From positions 1 through 42,130 of the forward strand of contig JAOBWM010000157.1 of NCBI GenBank assembly GCA_025463365.1: a stretch of 42,130 bases of DNA, read 5' to 3'. Both the position numbers and the translations under genes were made by a program. Source of the DNA: Acidimicrobiales bacterium. GTDB taxonomy: Bacteria > Actinomycetota > Acidimicrobiia > Acidimicrobiales > Iamiaceae. The notes under the pieces were generated by a model. It was not told the DNA's origin. It saw nothing but the letters and a program-made list of their open reading frames with translations, and ran no database searches. Shown piece after piece: positions 15,608-26,244 of the stretch (its first letter is position 1; every line of letters starts with the position of its first letter).

Positions 15608-17239
15608 TCACACCGGCTGCAGCTCTTGTCCCAGGTATCGGTCGCGACACAGCGAACGTTGAAGCTTTCCGCTCGAGGTCTTCGGGAGCGAGCCCGGTTC
15701 CACGAGGACGATCTCGTCGGCCGACACCCCGATCACCTCGCGCACGCGCGCCGCGACCAGGGAGCGAACCGAGACCATGTCGCACTCCTTGGCCTCGGCC
15801 ACGACCACGATGCCCTCACGGCGGTTGCCGGGCACGCCGAAGGCGATCACGTTGCCGGCGCGGACCCCGTCGATCTGGGCCACGCTGCGCTCGACGTCCT
15901 CGGGGAAGACGTTGCGGCCGGCGACGATGATCATGTCCTTGATCCGGCCGCACAGGACCAGCTCGCCATCCACCAGGTAGCCGAGGTCGCCGGTGCGCAA
16001 CCACTCACCGTCGAACGCGGCGGCGGTGAGGTCCGGTCGCTCGAAGTAGCCGCTCGTGACGGAGGTCCCGCGGATCTGGAGCTCGCCCACCTCGCGTTCG
16101 ACGCGGATCGCACCCGTCTCGGGATCGACGATCCGGATCTCGAGGCCGGGGATCGGCCGGCCGAGCAGCGCGAGGTGCTTGACGCCGTCCGCGGATGGGT
16201 CCGCCGGCGCCGCGTAGCGCTCGACCTCGAGCACCCGCTGGTCGACCGGGTCGGTCCGCAGGCCGGACATCGCGGGCGGGAACGTGCCGGCGATGGCGAC
16301 CTCGGCCATCCCGAACGCCGGGAACACCGCGCCGGCGCGCAGGCCGTGACGCTCCCCCGCCGCGACGAGGTTCTCCACGGTGGAGGGGTCCACCGGCTCG
16401 GCGCCGTTCAGGCCGATGCGCAAGCTCGACAGGTCGAGCCCGTCGAGCCGCTTCAAGGCCCGCGCCGCGAGCACCCAGGCGAAGTTGGGGCCAGCGGTGA
16501 TGGTGCCGCGGTACTCCGAGAGCCACCGCATCCAGCGCGACGGGCTCGCCATGAAGGTTTGCGGGCCGGCGAGCACGAGGTCCGCGCCGGTGAACATGGC
16601 CGAGCTCAAGATCCCCACCAGCCCCATGTCGTGGTAGAGCGGCAGCCACGACACGAGCACGTCGACGTCGGGGTCGAAGCCGATCGCTTCGATCATGCCG
16701 TCGATGTTCGCCAGGAGCGCTCGCTGCGGGAGCATCACGCCCTTCGGGTCCGAGGTGGAGCCGCTGGTGAACTGGAGGATCGCGAGCGAATCGGGCTCGA
16801 CCGCCACCTCCTCCCACGCCGCCGGGTCGCCACGGAGGTCGTCGAAGCCCACCATCGGCGGATCGCCCGGCGCGGGTTCCATGAACGCCGCCAGCTGCGG
16901 GTCGATCACCAGCATCGCGCTGCGGGCACCGTGCACCCGCACGCGGGTCTGGCTCACGAACTCCTCGATGGACGACATGCGCATCGGCAGCGGCAGCACG
17001 ACGATCGTGGCGCCGGCCAGCCACGTGGCCTGGATGGTGGTGACCAGATCGCGCGTGGTCGGTCCCAGGATCGCGACCTTGTCGCCGGGCCGGACTCCCT
17101 TCGCGGCGAGGCCGACGGCCATGCCGCGGGCGTCGTGGTGGATCTCGGCCCAGGTCACGGGATGGGCGTCGTCGCCTTCGATGAAGGTCACGACACCGCC
17201 CCGACCGATGGCCGACAAAATGCGCGGGGGAATTGTCAC
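15608..17239 (-). CDS. Fatty-acyl-AMP ligase / long-chain acyl-activating enzyme
   Basis: A 543-residue ANL-superfamily adenylating enzyme. The P-loop-like motif is LQFTSGSTSDPKGVML, followed by LPLYHDMGLVG, a turn typical of fatty-acyl-AMP ligases, then GAEPV, AFGMAEVAIA, the ATP-binding RTGDLGYL near residue 415, and GRIKDMIIVAGRNVFPEDVE. The end PKTSSGKLQRS contains the catalytic lysine. These features favour an AMP ligase (FadD32-like, loading acyl chains on a polyketide synthase or carrier) over an acyl-CoA ligase, but no carrier or synthase gene is nearby. The GTG at 17239 is used because upstream sequence has no family likeness. It diverges from leuS. Confidence 0.82.
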   Translation of the reverse strand: MTIPPRILSAIGRGGVVTFIEGDDAHPVTWAEIHHDARGMAVGLAAKGVRPGDKVAILGPTTRDLVTTIQATWLAGATIVVLPLPMRMSSIEEFVSQTRVRVHGARSAMLVIDPQLAAFMEPAPGDPPMVGFDDLRGDPAAWEEVAVEPDSLAILQFTSGSTSDPKGVMLPQRALLANIDGMIEAIGFDPDVDVLVSWLPLYHDMGLVGILSSAMFTGADLVLAGPQTFMASPSRWMRWLSEYRGTITAGPNFAWVLAARALKRLDGLDLSSLRIGLNGAEPVDPSTVENLVAAGERHGLRAGAVFPAFGMAEVAIAGTFPPAMSGLRTDPVDQRVLEVERYAAPADPSADGVKHLALLGRPIPGLEIRIVDPETGAIRVEREVGELQIRGTSVTSGYFERPDLTAAAFDGEWLRTGDLGYLVDGELVLCGRIKDMIIVAGRNVFPEDVERSVAQIDGVRAGNVIAFGVPGNRREGIVVVAEAKECDMVSVRSLVAARVREVIGVSADEIVLVEPGSLPKTSSGKLQRSLCRDRYLGQELQPV

Positions 17240-17255
17240 AACATGTCGGACCCAA

Positions 17256-17268
17256 GCCGGTGACCGGC
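17256..17268. promoter_or_regulatory. GCCGGT-G-ACCGGC palindrome upstream of the ligase gene
   Basis: Perfect 6-bp arms with one central base, 17 bases upstream of the ligase start in a 156-bp divergent region. It could be a small operator, but chance is not excluded in such GC-rich DNA. Confidence 0.28.
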
Positions 17269-17383
17269 GGTTACGGGCCTGGAGTCGATCTGCACCACAT
17301 CCCCACAAACCGGACGTTCTCTCCGACAGTCGCTCCGGGCGCAGCTCGCGCATTCGGGCTTCGGGGCTGTCAGGGGGGCGAAG

Positions 17384-17389
17384 TACCGT
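17384..17389 (+). promoter_or_regulatory. -10 box TACCGT for leaderless leuS
   Basis: TACCGT ends 6 bases before the ATG at 17396. An AGGGGGG run at 17372-17378 is too far upstream to serve as Shine-Dalgarno. Confidence 0.5.
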
Positions 17390-17395
17390 GCCGCC

Positions 17396-20311
<2,916 letters not shown>

Positions 20312-20329
20312 CCCAGACGCGCAACCTGC

Positions 20330-20361
20330 AAGTACGGTCCACCACCCTGGAAGTACGGTCC
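20330..20361 (+). promoter_or_regulatory. Direct repeats AAGTACGGTCC before the DUF5655 gene
   Basis: Two identical 11-mers at 20330-20340 and 20351-20361 are 21 bp apart, two helical turns. The second includes a TACGGT -10 box (20354-20359) ending 7 bases before the ATG at 20367. They may be paired activator or repressor sites or a duplicated promoter. Confidence 0.45.
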
Positions 20362-20366
20362 GCGCC

Positions 20367-20786
20367 ATGGCTGCGTGGGACTGCCCGGCGTGCGGGCGAC
20401 GGTTCGCCCGGAAGGGCCAGGGGCACGAGTGCTCGCCGGCGATGTCGGTCGAGGAGTACTTCTCCACCGGGCCGCCCTTCGAGCGCCCGATCTTCGACGC
20501 GGTGATGGCTGGCCTCGCGGCCGCCGGGCCGGTCCACATCGAACCGGTCTCGGTGGGCATCTTCTTGAAGCGGGCGCAGTCCTTCGCCGAGCTCCGGCCC
20601 ATGACGCGGTGGGTCGCGGTGTCGTTCTCGCTGCGTCGCCGGGCCACCCACCCGCTCATCGTCCGCAAGGTCGAGCCCTACGGCGAGCGCTACCACCACG
20701 TCGCCAACGTGCGGAACGCCGACGCGGTCGACGATCGCCTGATCGAGCTGCTCACCGAGGCGTACCTCGAAGCTCCGCCGGCCTAG
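20367..20786 (+). CDS. DUF5655 domain protein with N-terminal zinc-ribbon-like motif
   Basis: A 139-residue protein. Cys6, Cys9, His20 and Cys22 (WDCPACGRRF ... GHEC) form a short possible zinc site. The remaining ~110 residues match the DUF5655 pattern: EEYFSTGPPFERPIFDAV near residues 28-45, HIEPVSVGIFLKRAQSFAELRP near 57-78, then WVAVSFSLRR and a YHHVANVRNADAVDDRLIELLTEAY end. Members often sit near DNA-related or unknown genes; no activity is established. It lies 55 bp after leuS with its own promoter elements, so independent expression is likely. The assignment rests on my recollection of the family pattern. Confidence 0.7.
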   Translation: MAAWDCPACGRRFARKGQGHECSPAMSVEEYFSTGPPFERPIFDAVMAGLAAAGPVHIEPVSVGIFLKRAQSFAELRPMTRWVAVSFSLRRRATHPLIVRKVEPYGERYHHVANVRNADAVDDRLIELLTEAYLEAPPA

Positions 20787-20789
20787 GCA

Positions 20790-21245
20790 TCAGCTCGGCG
20801 CGGGCGTGAAGCGCAGCTTGTCGAACTCCCAGAAGGCGCGGAGGCTCGTGATCTTGCCGTCGTCGTCCACGCGGTAGCAGGCCACCATCTCGGTGGCCGC
20901 TGTCGAGCCGTCGGGGAGGGTCGTGGTGATGGCGATGACGTTGGCGACCTCGCGGCCGTCCGACGCAGTGTTCGACAGGAGGATGTCGAGCCGCACCGGG
21001 TTGGGCGCGATGACCGTGTCCCAGAACGTCCGGATGGCCGCGTGGCCGCGATGGCCCTCACCGGTCTCGTCGAAGGGGGACGGCCCGACCGGGTCGCACA
21101 CCACCCCTTCCTCGGCGAACAACGCCACCCAGGCGTCGCCGTCGCGGCCATGGGTGTGGCGGCGCGAGCGGAGCGATGCCGCACGAGCCGTGCGATCGTC
21201 GTCGGCCGGCTCGGCCAGGTCCAACGGGCTGAGGATCTCGGTCAT
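20790..21245 (-). CDS. SnoaL-like / NTF2-fold protein
   Basis: A 151-residue protein of the nuclear transport factor 2 fold (SnoaL-like). The usual order is present: a helix with RHTHGRDGDAWVALFAEEGVVCDPVG near residues 29-54, GHRGHAAIRTFWDTV near 64-78, and strands with VACYRVDDDGKITSLRAFWEFDKL near 121-144. Members include polyketide cyclases, ketosteroid isomerases and many unassigned proteins, so no reaction is claimed. The ATG at 21245 overlaps the stop of the LLM gene by four bases, making a two-gene unit. A role together with the F420 oxidoreductase on one substrate is plausible but is inference. Confidence 0.82.
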   Translation of the reverse strand: MTEILSPLDLAEPADDDRTARAASLRSRRHTHGRDGDAWVALFAEEGVVCDPVGPSPFDETGEGHRGHAAIRTFWDTVIAPNPVRLDILLSNTASDGREVANVIAITTTLPDGSTAATEMVACYRVDDDGKITSLRAFWEFDKLRFTPAPS

Positions 21246-22135
21246 GGGGTGGTCTCCAGGTCTCGGAGGGGCAGGATCACGGTTTCGGCGAACCAGCGGA
21301 CGGACTCCTCTTGGTGCGCCGGATCGTTGGGGTCACCGCCGCTGAAGTACCAGGGCACGGTGATGACGTCGGTGAGGCCGGCCACAGCGAGCGAGGCCAT
21401 GGCGTCGACGGTGGCCGGCACCATCGGCGTGGCCTTGATCTCGAAGGGGTCCTCGGCCCGGCCGGCGGCATCGAGCTCGACGCGCAGGCGCCCGATCAGC
21501 CCGGCCAGGTCGTCGGCCGAGCACTGGGCGCCGATCCACCCATCGCCGACGCGAGCGGCCCGACGGAGCCCGGCGTCGCTGTGGCCGCCGACGTAGATGG
21601 GCACGGGCTCCCCCGCCGGGGCCGGCGGCTCCATCCGGAGGCGGTCGAAGTCGTAGTGGTCGCCGTGGAACTCCACCCAGCCTCCGGCCAGGACCGCCCG
21701 GATGATCGCGATCTGCTCGTCGAGGCGCTTGCCGCGAGTCTTCATCTCCTGGCCCAACCAGGCGAACTCCTCGGGGATCCAGCTGAGTCCCACGCCCAGG
21801 CCGATGCGACCGGGGAACATGGCCGCCGCGGACCCGATCGTCTTGGCCACGAGCAGCGGCTCGCGCAGCGAGGTCTTGAGCACGTTGGTGTAGAGGTCGA
21901 TCCGCTCGGTGACCGCGGCGATGGCCGGGATGGCGACGTACGGATCGACGAACGGTGACTCCGCCGACCAGAACCGCTTGCCGTCGGGAGTGAAGGGGTA
22001 CGAGCCCGTCACCTGCTCCGGGTAGAAGACCGAGTCGGGCAGGCAGACCGCATCCCAGCCCGCCTCCTCGGCGATCCGGGCGAGCGGCAGGATTCGCTGG
22101 GGTGGCGTCATGGCGAGGGCGAGGGTGAACCGCAC
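21242..22135 (-). CDS. LLM class F420-dependent oxidoreductase
   Basis: A 297-residue luciferase-like TIM-barrel protein, likely F420-dependent. It begins RFTLALAM, then EEAGWDAVCLPDSVF near residues 20-34, ERIDLYTNVLKTSLREPLLVAKTIGSAAAMFPGR (the cofactor-binding region), and GLGVGLSWIPEEFAWLG near 108-124. The later WVEFHGDHYDFDRLRMEP and PIYVGGHSDAGLRRAARVGDGWIG are typical of this group. The GTG at 22135 is chosen because CAGAAT lies 6 bases upstream; the longer upstream frame overlaps the PfkB gene and has no likeness to the family. It is translationally coupled to the SnoaL-like gene. Confidence 0.88.
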   Translation of the reverse strand: MRFTLALAMTPPQRILPLARIAEEAGWDAVCLPDSVFYPEQVTGSYPFTPDGKRFWSAESPFVDPYVAIPAIAAVTERIDLYTNVLKTSLREPLLVAKTIGSAAAMFPGRIGLGVGLSWIPEEFAWLGQEMKTRGKRLDEQIAIIRAVLAGGWVEFHGDHYDFDRLRMEPPAPAGEPVPIYVGGHSDAGLRRAARVGDGWIGAQCSADDLAGLIGRLRVELDAAGRAEDPFEIKATPMVPATVDAMASLAVAGLTDVITVPWYFSGGDPNDPAHQEESVRWFAETVILPLRDLETTP

Positions 22136-22141
22136 GCCGCG

Positions 22142-22147
22142 ATTCTG
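22142..22147 (-). promoter_or_regulatory. -10 box CAGAAT for the LLM/SnoaL pair
   Basis: Minus-strand CAGAAT ends 6 bases before GTG 22135. The first base deviates from TANNNT. Confidence 0.38.
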
Positions 22148-22155
22148 ACGCACCG

Positions 22156-22998
22156 TCAGTTCGGTCGGCGCATCTCCGGATCGGGCTTCGGCCCGCTCGC
22201 CTCCGGTCGCGAGGCGAAGTCGCCGCGACCGACGTGGCCAGCAGCCGTCTCGTTCGCGGCCATGAGAGCCGCGGCGAAGTCCAGTCCTTCTGCCAGCGCC
22301 ACGAAGAAGGCGGCACCGAACACGTCGCCCGCGCCGATGGTGCCCACGGGCGAGACGTCCCCCACGTCGACGCCCGGAACCTCCAGCACCTCGTCGCCCA
22401 GCCGCCCGACGCACCCGCGCTCGCCACGCGTGACCGCGGTGGGGATCGACCGCAGGGCATCGGGCTGGGCCAGCCGGGCGTACTCGTCCTCGCTCAGCAC
22501 GACGGCCCCGACGTGTTCCACCCACCATGCGTCGAGCCGCTCGTGGCGGAGCAGGGCGCCGGTCGTCGGATCAGCCGCTCGCAGGAACCCCTGCGGGGTG
22601 ATGCCGACGAACCCGGCTCTGGCCGTGGCTCCGAACGAGCCGTGTGCGATCTCGTCCATGATCGGCGCGAGGTGCAACACGTCGGCATCGCCGAACGCAT
22701 GGCGCGACAGGTCGATCTGGTCAGCCCGGCTGACCAACCGCTGCGGGCCCAGCTCCGCATGGACGGAGAAGCCGAAGATCGTGTCGGTCGCGCTCCGCTC
22801 GACGTGCACCTCGACATCGGGCAGGGCGGCCACCAGGGCCGCTTCCAACTGAGCGGTGCCGGAGGTGACGATCCGCGCATCCCAACCCCGTGCCAGGGCG
22901 ACTCGGCTCGAGAACAGGACGCTGCCGCCGAGCCGGGCGTCATCGGAGCCTTCGACCACGTCCCAGCACACCGAGCCCACCGCGACGTAGGTGCTCAT
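22156..22998 (-). CDS. PfkB-family carbohydrate kinase
   Basis: A 280-residue ribokinase-fold (PfkB) kinase. The early YVAVGSVCWDVVEG and LGGSVLFSSRVALARGWDA (residues 23-41) bind the sugar, and the signature GTIGAGDVFGAAFF has the catalytic base Asp225 in GAGD. A mid-protein SEDEY (170-173) is the usual adenine-side turn. The substrate cannot be named; members phosphorylate ribose, fructose, adenosine, inositol and similar compounds. It is rather short for a ribokinase (~300 residues). The ATG at 22998 overlaps the BadF-type kinase stop by four bases, so two kinases of unrelated folds are made together, which hints at a salvage or signalling role for a sugar derivative. Confidence 0.86.
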   Translation of the reverse strand: MSTYVAVGSVCWDVVEGSDDARLGGSVLFSSRVALARGWDARIVTSGTAQLEAALVAALPDVEVHVERSATDTIFGFSVHAELGPQRLVSRADQIDLSRHAFGDADVLHLAPIMDEIAHGSFGATARAGFVGITPQGFLRAADPTTGALLRHERLDAWWVEHVGAVVLSEDEYARLAQPDALRSIPTAVTRGERGCVGRLGDEVLEVPGVDVGDVSPVGTIGAGDVFGAAFFVALAEGLDFAAALMAANETAAGHVGRGDFASRPEASGPKPDPEMRRPN

Positions 22999-24083
22999 CG
23001 GTTGCCGGCCCCGTTCCCGGCGCTCGCCGCCGCCATCGCCTTGGCCTCCTCCTTCGCCGCGGACAGCTCGCCGGCGAAGCGGTCGACGGCGGCGTCCTCG
23101 GTGGGACCGGCTGCGCCTCCCGTGTGGTGGCGCAGGACGATCCGGAACGTTCCCACCATCGCCGTGTCCCCCGGATGGACCAGCGTGGGTGGGTGGTCGA
23201 CCCGGGCGGCGAGGGCGGCGGCGAAGGCCTCCCGGTAGACCTGTGCGTTCCAGATGCCGCCGAAGCAACCGAGCGTGCCGAGATCCCCGAAGTCCCGCAG
23301 GGCCGCGGCGACCGTGTCGGCCAACAACCCGGCTTGTTCGGCCACGATCCGGCGGGCATCCGGGTCGTCCTTGGCCGCGAGGTCGAGCACGTCCGTCGCG
23401 AACGACGCGACCCGGGCCTTGTCGACCTCCGGCTTGTACACCTCGTCGAACAGCTCGTCGGTCTCGTCGATGCCGAGGCGTTGCTTCACCGCTTCGGCGA
23501 TGGCCGTGGCACCCGAGGACCCCTCGGCCACGAACAGGGTCTCCCGCAAGCCGGCCCGGCCCAGCGCGTACCCGGAGCCCTCGTCGCCGAGCACGTAGTC
23601 CCAGCCCCCGTACCGCCGGCTCCCCTGTTCGAGGGTGCCCGCGAGTACGGCGCTGCCCGTGCCGGCGATCACCGCCACCGCCGGCGCCAGGTCGGCGGTG
23701 GCCGCCCAGCACCCGAGCGTGTCGGCCACGACGGCGATGGTCGCCGAACCGGGGACCACGCGTCGCACCCCCGCGGCGAGCACCTCGGCGTGCGCCGGCG
23801 TGTCCACGGACGCGCTCGTGACCAGGACCGCGGTCACCTCCGGGGGCTGGTCGGCGGGGGCCGAACCATGGGAGGAGTGCAGTGCAGCATCGATGACGGC
23901 GCCGACGTTCGTGGCCGCCTCCGCGTCGCCGCTCGAACGGCTGTTGGTCGGCCCGCCTTCGGCGTACCCCAGCAGCTCCCCGTCGCCGCGAGCCACCGCG
24001 GCGCGGCTGCGGGTGCCGCCGCCGTCCACCACGACGACCGTCGACACGTCGAGGTACTCGGGCACCGCGTGCAGCCAGTCCAC
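22995..24083 (-). CDS. BadF/BadG/BcrA/BcrD-type ATPase, probable N-acetylglucosamine kinase
   Basis: A 362-residue actin-fold (ASKHA) sugar kinase of the family containing N-acetylglucosamine kinase. Motifs: phosphate-1 VVDGGGTRSRAAVA near residues 18-31, phosphate-2 VIAGTGSAVLAG near 137-148, GGWDYVLGDEGSGYALGR near 158-175, and an adenosine turn FGGIWNAQVY near 274-284. The actual sugar is not proven; glucosamine, N-acetylglucosamine or an anhydro-muramyl sugar from wall recycling are all possible. The last ~40 residues are Ala/Glu-rich and extend past the fold. The GTG start follows a TAGGCT box by 8 bases. It is the first gene of a pair with the PfkB kinase. Confidence 0.8.
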   Translation of the reverse strand: MDWLHAVPEYLDVSTVVVVDGGGTRSRAAVARGDGELLGYAEGGPTNSRSSGDAEAATNVGAVIDAALHSSHGSAPADQPPEVTAVLVTSASVDTPAHAEVLAAGVRRVVPGSATIAVVADTLGCWAATADLAPAVAVIAGTGSAVLAGTLEQGSRRYGGWDYVLGDEGSGYALGRAGLRETLFVAEGSSGATAIAEAVKQRLGIDETDELFDEVYKPEVDKARVASFATDVLDLAAKDDPDARRIVAEQAGLLADTVAAALRDFGDLGTLGCFGGIWNAQVYREAFAAALAARVDHPPTLVHPGDTAMVGTFRIVLRHHTGGAAGPTEDAAVDRFAGELSAAKEEAKAMAAASAGNGAGNR

Positions 24084-24091
24084 GGCGGGCG

Positions 24092-24097
24092 AGCCTA
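24092..24097 (-). promoter_or_regulatory. -10 box TAGGCT for the kinase pair
   Basis: Minus-strand TAGGCT ends 8 bases before GTG 24083, so the transcript would have at most a two-base leader. Confidence 0.4.
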
Positions 24098-24179
24098 CCC
24101 AGCCCCCGACGCAGGACCGGCCCGCGGCCGCCTCAGTTGCGATCGGCCACCGATCGCCGATCGGGCGGCCTCTGAACGG

Positions 24180-24629
24180 CTACGGCCTGCCGTCCGGGGT
24201 CTGGTTGAGGAGGAGCCAGTACATGCCGATCTTGGCGACGGCATCGCTGAACTGGTTGAAGTCGACGGGCTTCTGCACGTAGCTGTTCGCGCCGAGCTCG
24301 TAGGCGGTGTCGAGGTCGCGTTCCTCGATGGACGACGTGAGCACGACCACCGGGACCTGACGGTTGGCGTCGTCCTCGGCCAACCACCGCAGGACGTCGA
24401 GGCCGCTCCGTCGGGGGAGCTTGAGGTCGAGCAGGATCAACTCGGGGACGTCGCTGCGATCGCGGCCCTCGTACGGACCGGTCGCGGCCAGGTAGTCGAG
24501 GGCTGCCACCCCGTCGACGAGGCGGACCACCTCGTTGGCGACGCTGTTTCGACGGAGCGCTCGCAAGGTGAGATCCGCGTCGTCGTCGCTGTCCTCGATG
24601 AGGAGGATGACCGCCTTGCCCTTCACCAT
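24180..24629 (-). CDS. CheY-like response regulator (Rcp1-type)
   Basis: A 149-residue single-domain receiver without an output domain. Acidic residues are near 12-17 (IEDSDDDAD), the phospho-acceptor is Asp68 in ELILLDLKLP, and the conserved Lys120 is in YVQKPVD. The form with a long loop around residue 55 resembles the Rcp1 group that partners phytochrome-like kinases. Its ATG overlaps the stop of the kinase gene by one base (TGATG), so it is surely the kinase's partner. With no DNA-binding part, its output must be through another protein, possibly the hybrid kinase encoded divergently. Confidence 0.93.
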   Translation of the reverse strand: MVKGKAVILLIEDSDDDADLTLRALRRNSVANEVVRLVDGVAALDYLAATGPYEGRDRSDVPELILLDLKLPRRSGLDVLRWLAEDDANRQVPVVVLTSSIEERDLDTAYELGANSYVQKPVDFNQFSDAVAKIGMYWLLLNQTPDGRP

Positions 24630-26149
24630 CAGTTCGACTCCTGTGCTGGCTTCATGGTCGTGTCTCCTGAGAGCGTGAAGGTGATCGTGGCCCCGTGGCC
24701 GATCGTGCCGGTCGCCGCGACCTCACCGCCGTGGCGGTGGACGATCCGAGCGACAGTGGCGAGCCCGATCCCGGTACCGGGGAACTCGCGGTCGGTGTGC
24801 AGCCGCTGGAACGGCTTGAACAGCTTGTCGGCATAGGCCTGGTCGAAGCCGGCGCCATTGTCGCTGACGGTGAAGACGGTGTGGGGAGATGAGCCGGTGC
24901 CGGCCACCCACACCTTCGGTTGGGCCTGTTCCACCGTGAACTTCCAGGCATTGCCCAGCAGGTTCTCCAGGACGGCCTGGACGAGGGACGGGTCCGCCAA
25001 CGCGCGGAGTCCGGGCTGGACCGTCACGTCGACCGCCCGGTCCGCGTTGGCGGCGCAGAGGTCGTCGATGACGTGGAGGGCCGTGGCCGTCACGTCGACC
25101 TCGACCGGAACCGGGGTGATCCGCGAGACGCGCGACAGCTTCAAGAGATCGTCGATCAGCTCCGCCATGCGCTGGGTCGCTGCCCGGATCCTCGCGAAGT
25201 GGCCGCGGGACACCTCGTCGAGTTCGTCCCCGGCATCCTCCAGCACGGCTTGGCTGAAGCCGTCGATCGACCGGAGTGGCGCTCGCAGGTCGTGGGAGAC
25301 CGAGTAGCTGAACGCCTCGAGCTCGGCGTTCGCCACGGCCAGCTCCCTCGCGCTTGCCTCGGCCCTCGCGATCTCCTGTGCCAGCCGGGTCCGCATGTTC
25401 TCGACCGCGGTGCCGATCTTGATGAGCTCCGACGGTCCCGAGACCACGAGCTCGTGATCGGGGTTCCCCGCGCCGACCTCCTCCACCGAGCGGGCCAGCT
25501 GCTCGACCGGGCGGGTGATCCACCGGGCGAGCAGGACGGCCTGGCCCACGGCCATGACCAGCACCGCACCCAGCGTGACGAACACCAGCGCCACGAAGCG
25601 GTCGTAGGCCCGCTGGGACCGGGCCCGGGCTGCGTCGACCTGCGCGGTCACCTTGTCGGCCAACGCGGCCGTCTGGGACCGCAGGTCGTCGAAGAGCGCC
25701 TTGCCCCGCCCGGTCGCGACGGCCGCGGCTGCGGCCGCAGCGCCCTGATCCCTCGCCGCGATCTCGACCCCATCGGCATGGTGCTGCCATGCCGCCAGCG
25801 CGGCGTTCACCTTCACCAAGGTTCGGCGCAGCCCCGGATCAGAGGCCGTGGACCGAGCCAGGTCGCGCTGGGCCGAAGCCGCCCGGGCGGAAGCGGCGCG
25901 ATACGCGGGCAGGTACTCCTGGGCATCTCCGGTGATGAGGTAACCCCGCTGCTGGGTCTCCTGGTCGATGGAGGCCTGCGCCAGTTCGCTGACCGCCGCG
26001 CCCGTGCCGCGGAGGGCAGTCGAGGTGGTCCGGGCCCGGTTGCGCTCGCGGGCCGCGCCGACCGCAAGGACCGCGTTGACGGCCACCAACACGACGATGA
26101 TGCCCAGCACGAGGTTGATCCGTGCCGTAAGTCGACTCTGGCCGCGCAT
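24629..26149 (-). CDS. Membrane sensor histidine kinase, CHASE3-HAMP-HisKA-HATPase
   Basis: A 506-residue sensor kinase. A first helix lies near residues 12-33 and a second near 187-208; between them is an all-helical extracellular part with SIDQETQQRGYLITGD, the CHASE3 signature. HAMP follows, then the phospho-acceptor His286 in SVSHDLRAPLRS, an N box NLLGNAWKFT, and DNGAGFD and GTGIGLATV glycine boxes. It resembles the kinase class of cyanobacterial phytochrome-type proteins but has no GAF or chromophore domain. The ATG at 26149 is chosen for the GGAGAAGG 5 bases upstream; GTG 26155 is inside that site. The ligand is unknown. It shares a promoter region with the hybrid kinase. Confidence 0.92.
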   Translation of the reverse strand: MRGQSRLTARINLVLGIIVVLVAVNAVLAVGAARERNRARTTSTALRGTGAAVSELAQASIDQETQQRGYLITGDAQEYLPAYRAASARAASAQRDLARSTASDPGLRRTLVKVNAALAAWQHHADGVEIAARDQGAAAAAAAVATGRGKALFDDLRSQTAALADKVTAQVDAARARSQRAYDRFVALVFVTLGAVLVMAVGQAVLLARWITRPVEQLARSVEEVGAGNPDHELVVSGPSELIKIGTAVENMRTRLAQEIARAEASARELAVANAELEAFSYSVSHDLRAPLRSIDGFSQAVLEDAGDELDEVSRGHFARIRAATQRMAELIDDLLKLSRVSRITPVPVEVDVTATALHVIDDLCAANADRAVDVTVQPGLRALADPSLVQAVLENLLGNAWKFTVEQAQPKVWVAGTGSSPHTVFTVSDNGAGFDQAYADKLFKPFQRLHTDREFPGTGIGLATVARIVHRHGGEVAATGTIGHGATITFTLSGDTTMKPAQESN

Positions 26150-26154
26150 TACCA

Positions 26155-26162
26155 CCTTCTCC
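26155..26162 (-). promoter_or_regulatory. Shine-Dalgarno GGAGAAGG deciding the kinase start
   Basis: GGAGAAGG ends 5 bases before ATG 26149 and overlaps the alternative GTG 26155, so ATG is the likely start. Confidence 0.6.
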
Positions 26163-26200
26163 CCTGGAGGGACCCCCCATGCACGTTCCTGCCGCGGACC

Positions 26201-26209
26201 TAGAGTGTA
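26201..26209. promoter_or_regulatory. Overlapping divergent -10 boxes for the two kinase genes
   Basis: TAGAGT (26201-26206, plus) and TACACT (26204-26209, minus) share bases, so only one direction could be bound by polymerase at a time. Confidence 0.38.
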
Positions 26210-26244
26210 CTCCGGTCTGACATCCCCGGCCCTGAGGGAGGCGA

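Noticed and set aside
17240-17395. T-box or other leader riboswitch for leuS
   Set aside because: The -10 box is 6 bases from the leuS ATG, leaving no leader, and no T-box sequence (TGGNACCGCG-like) was seen.
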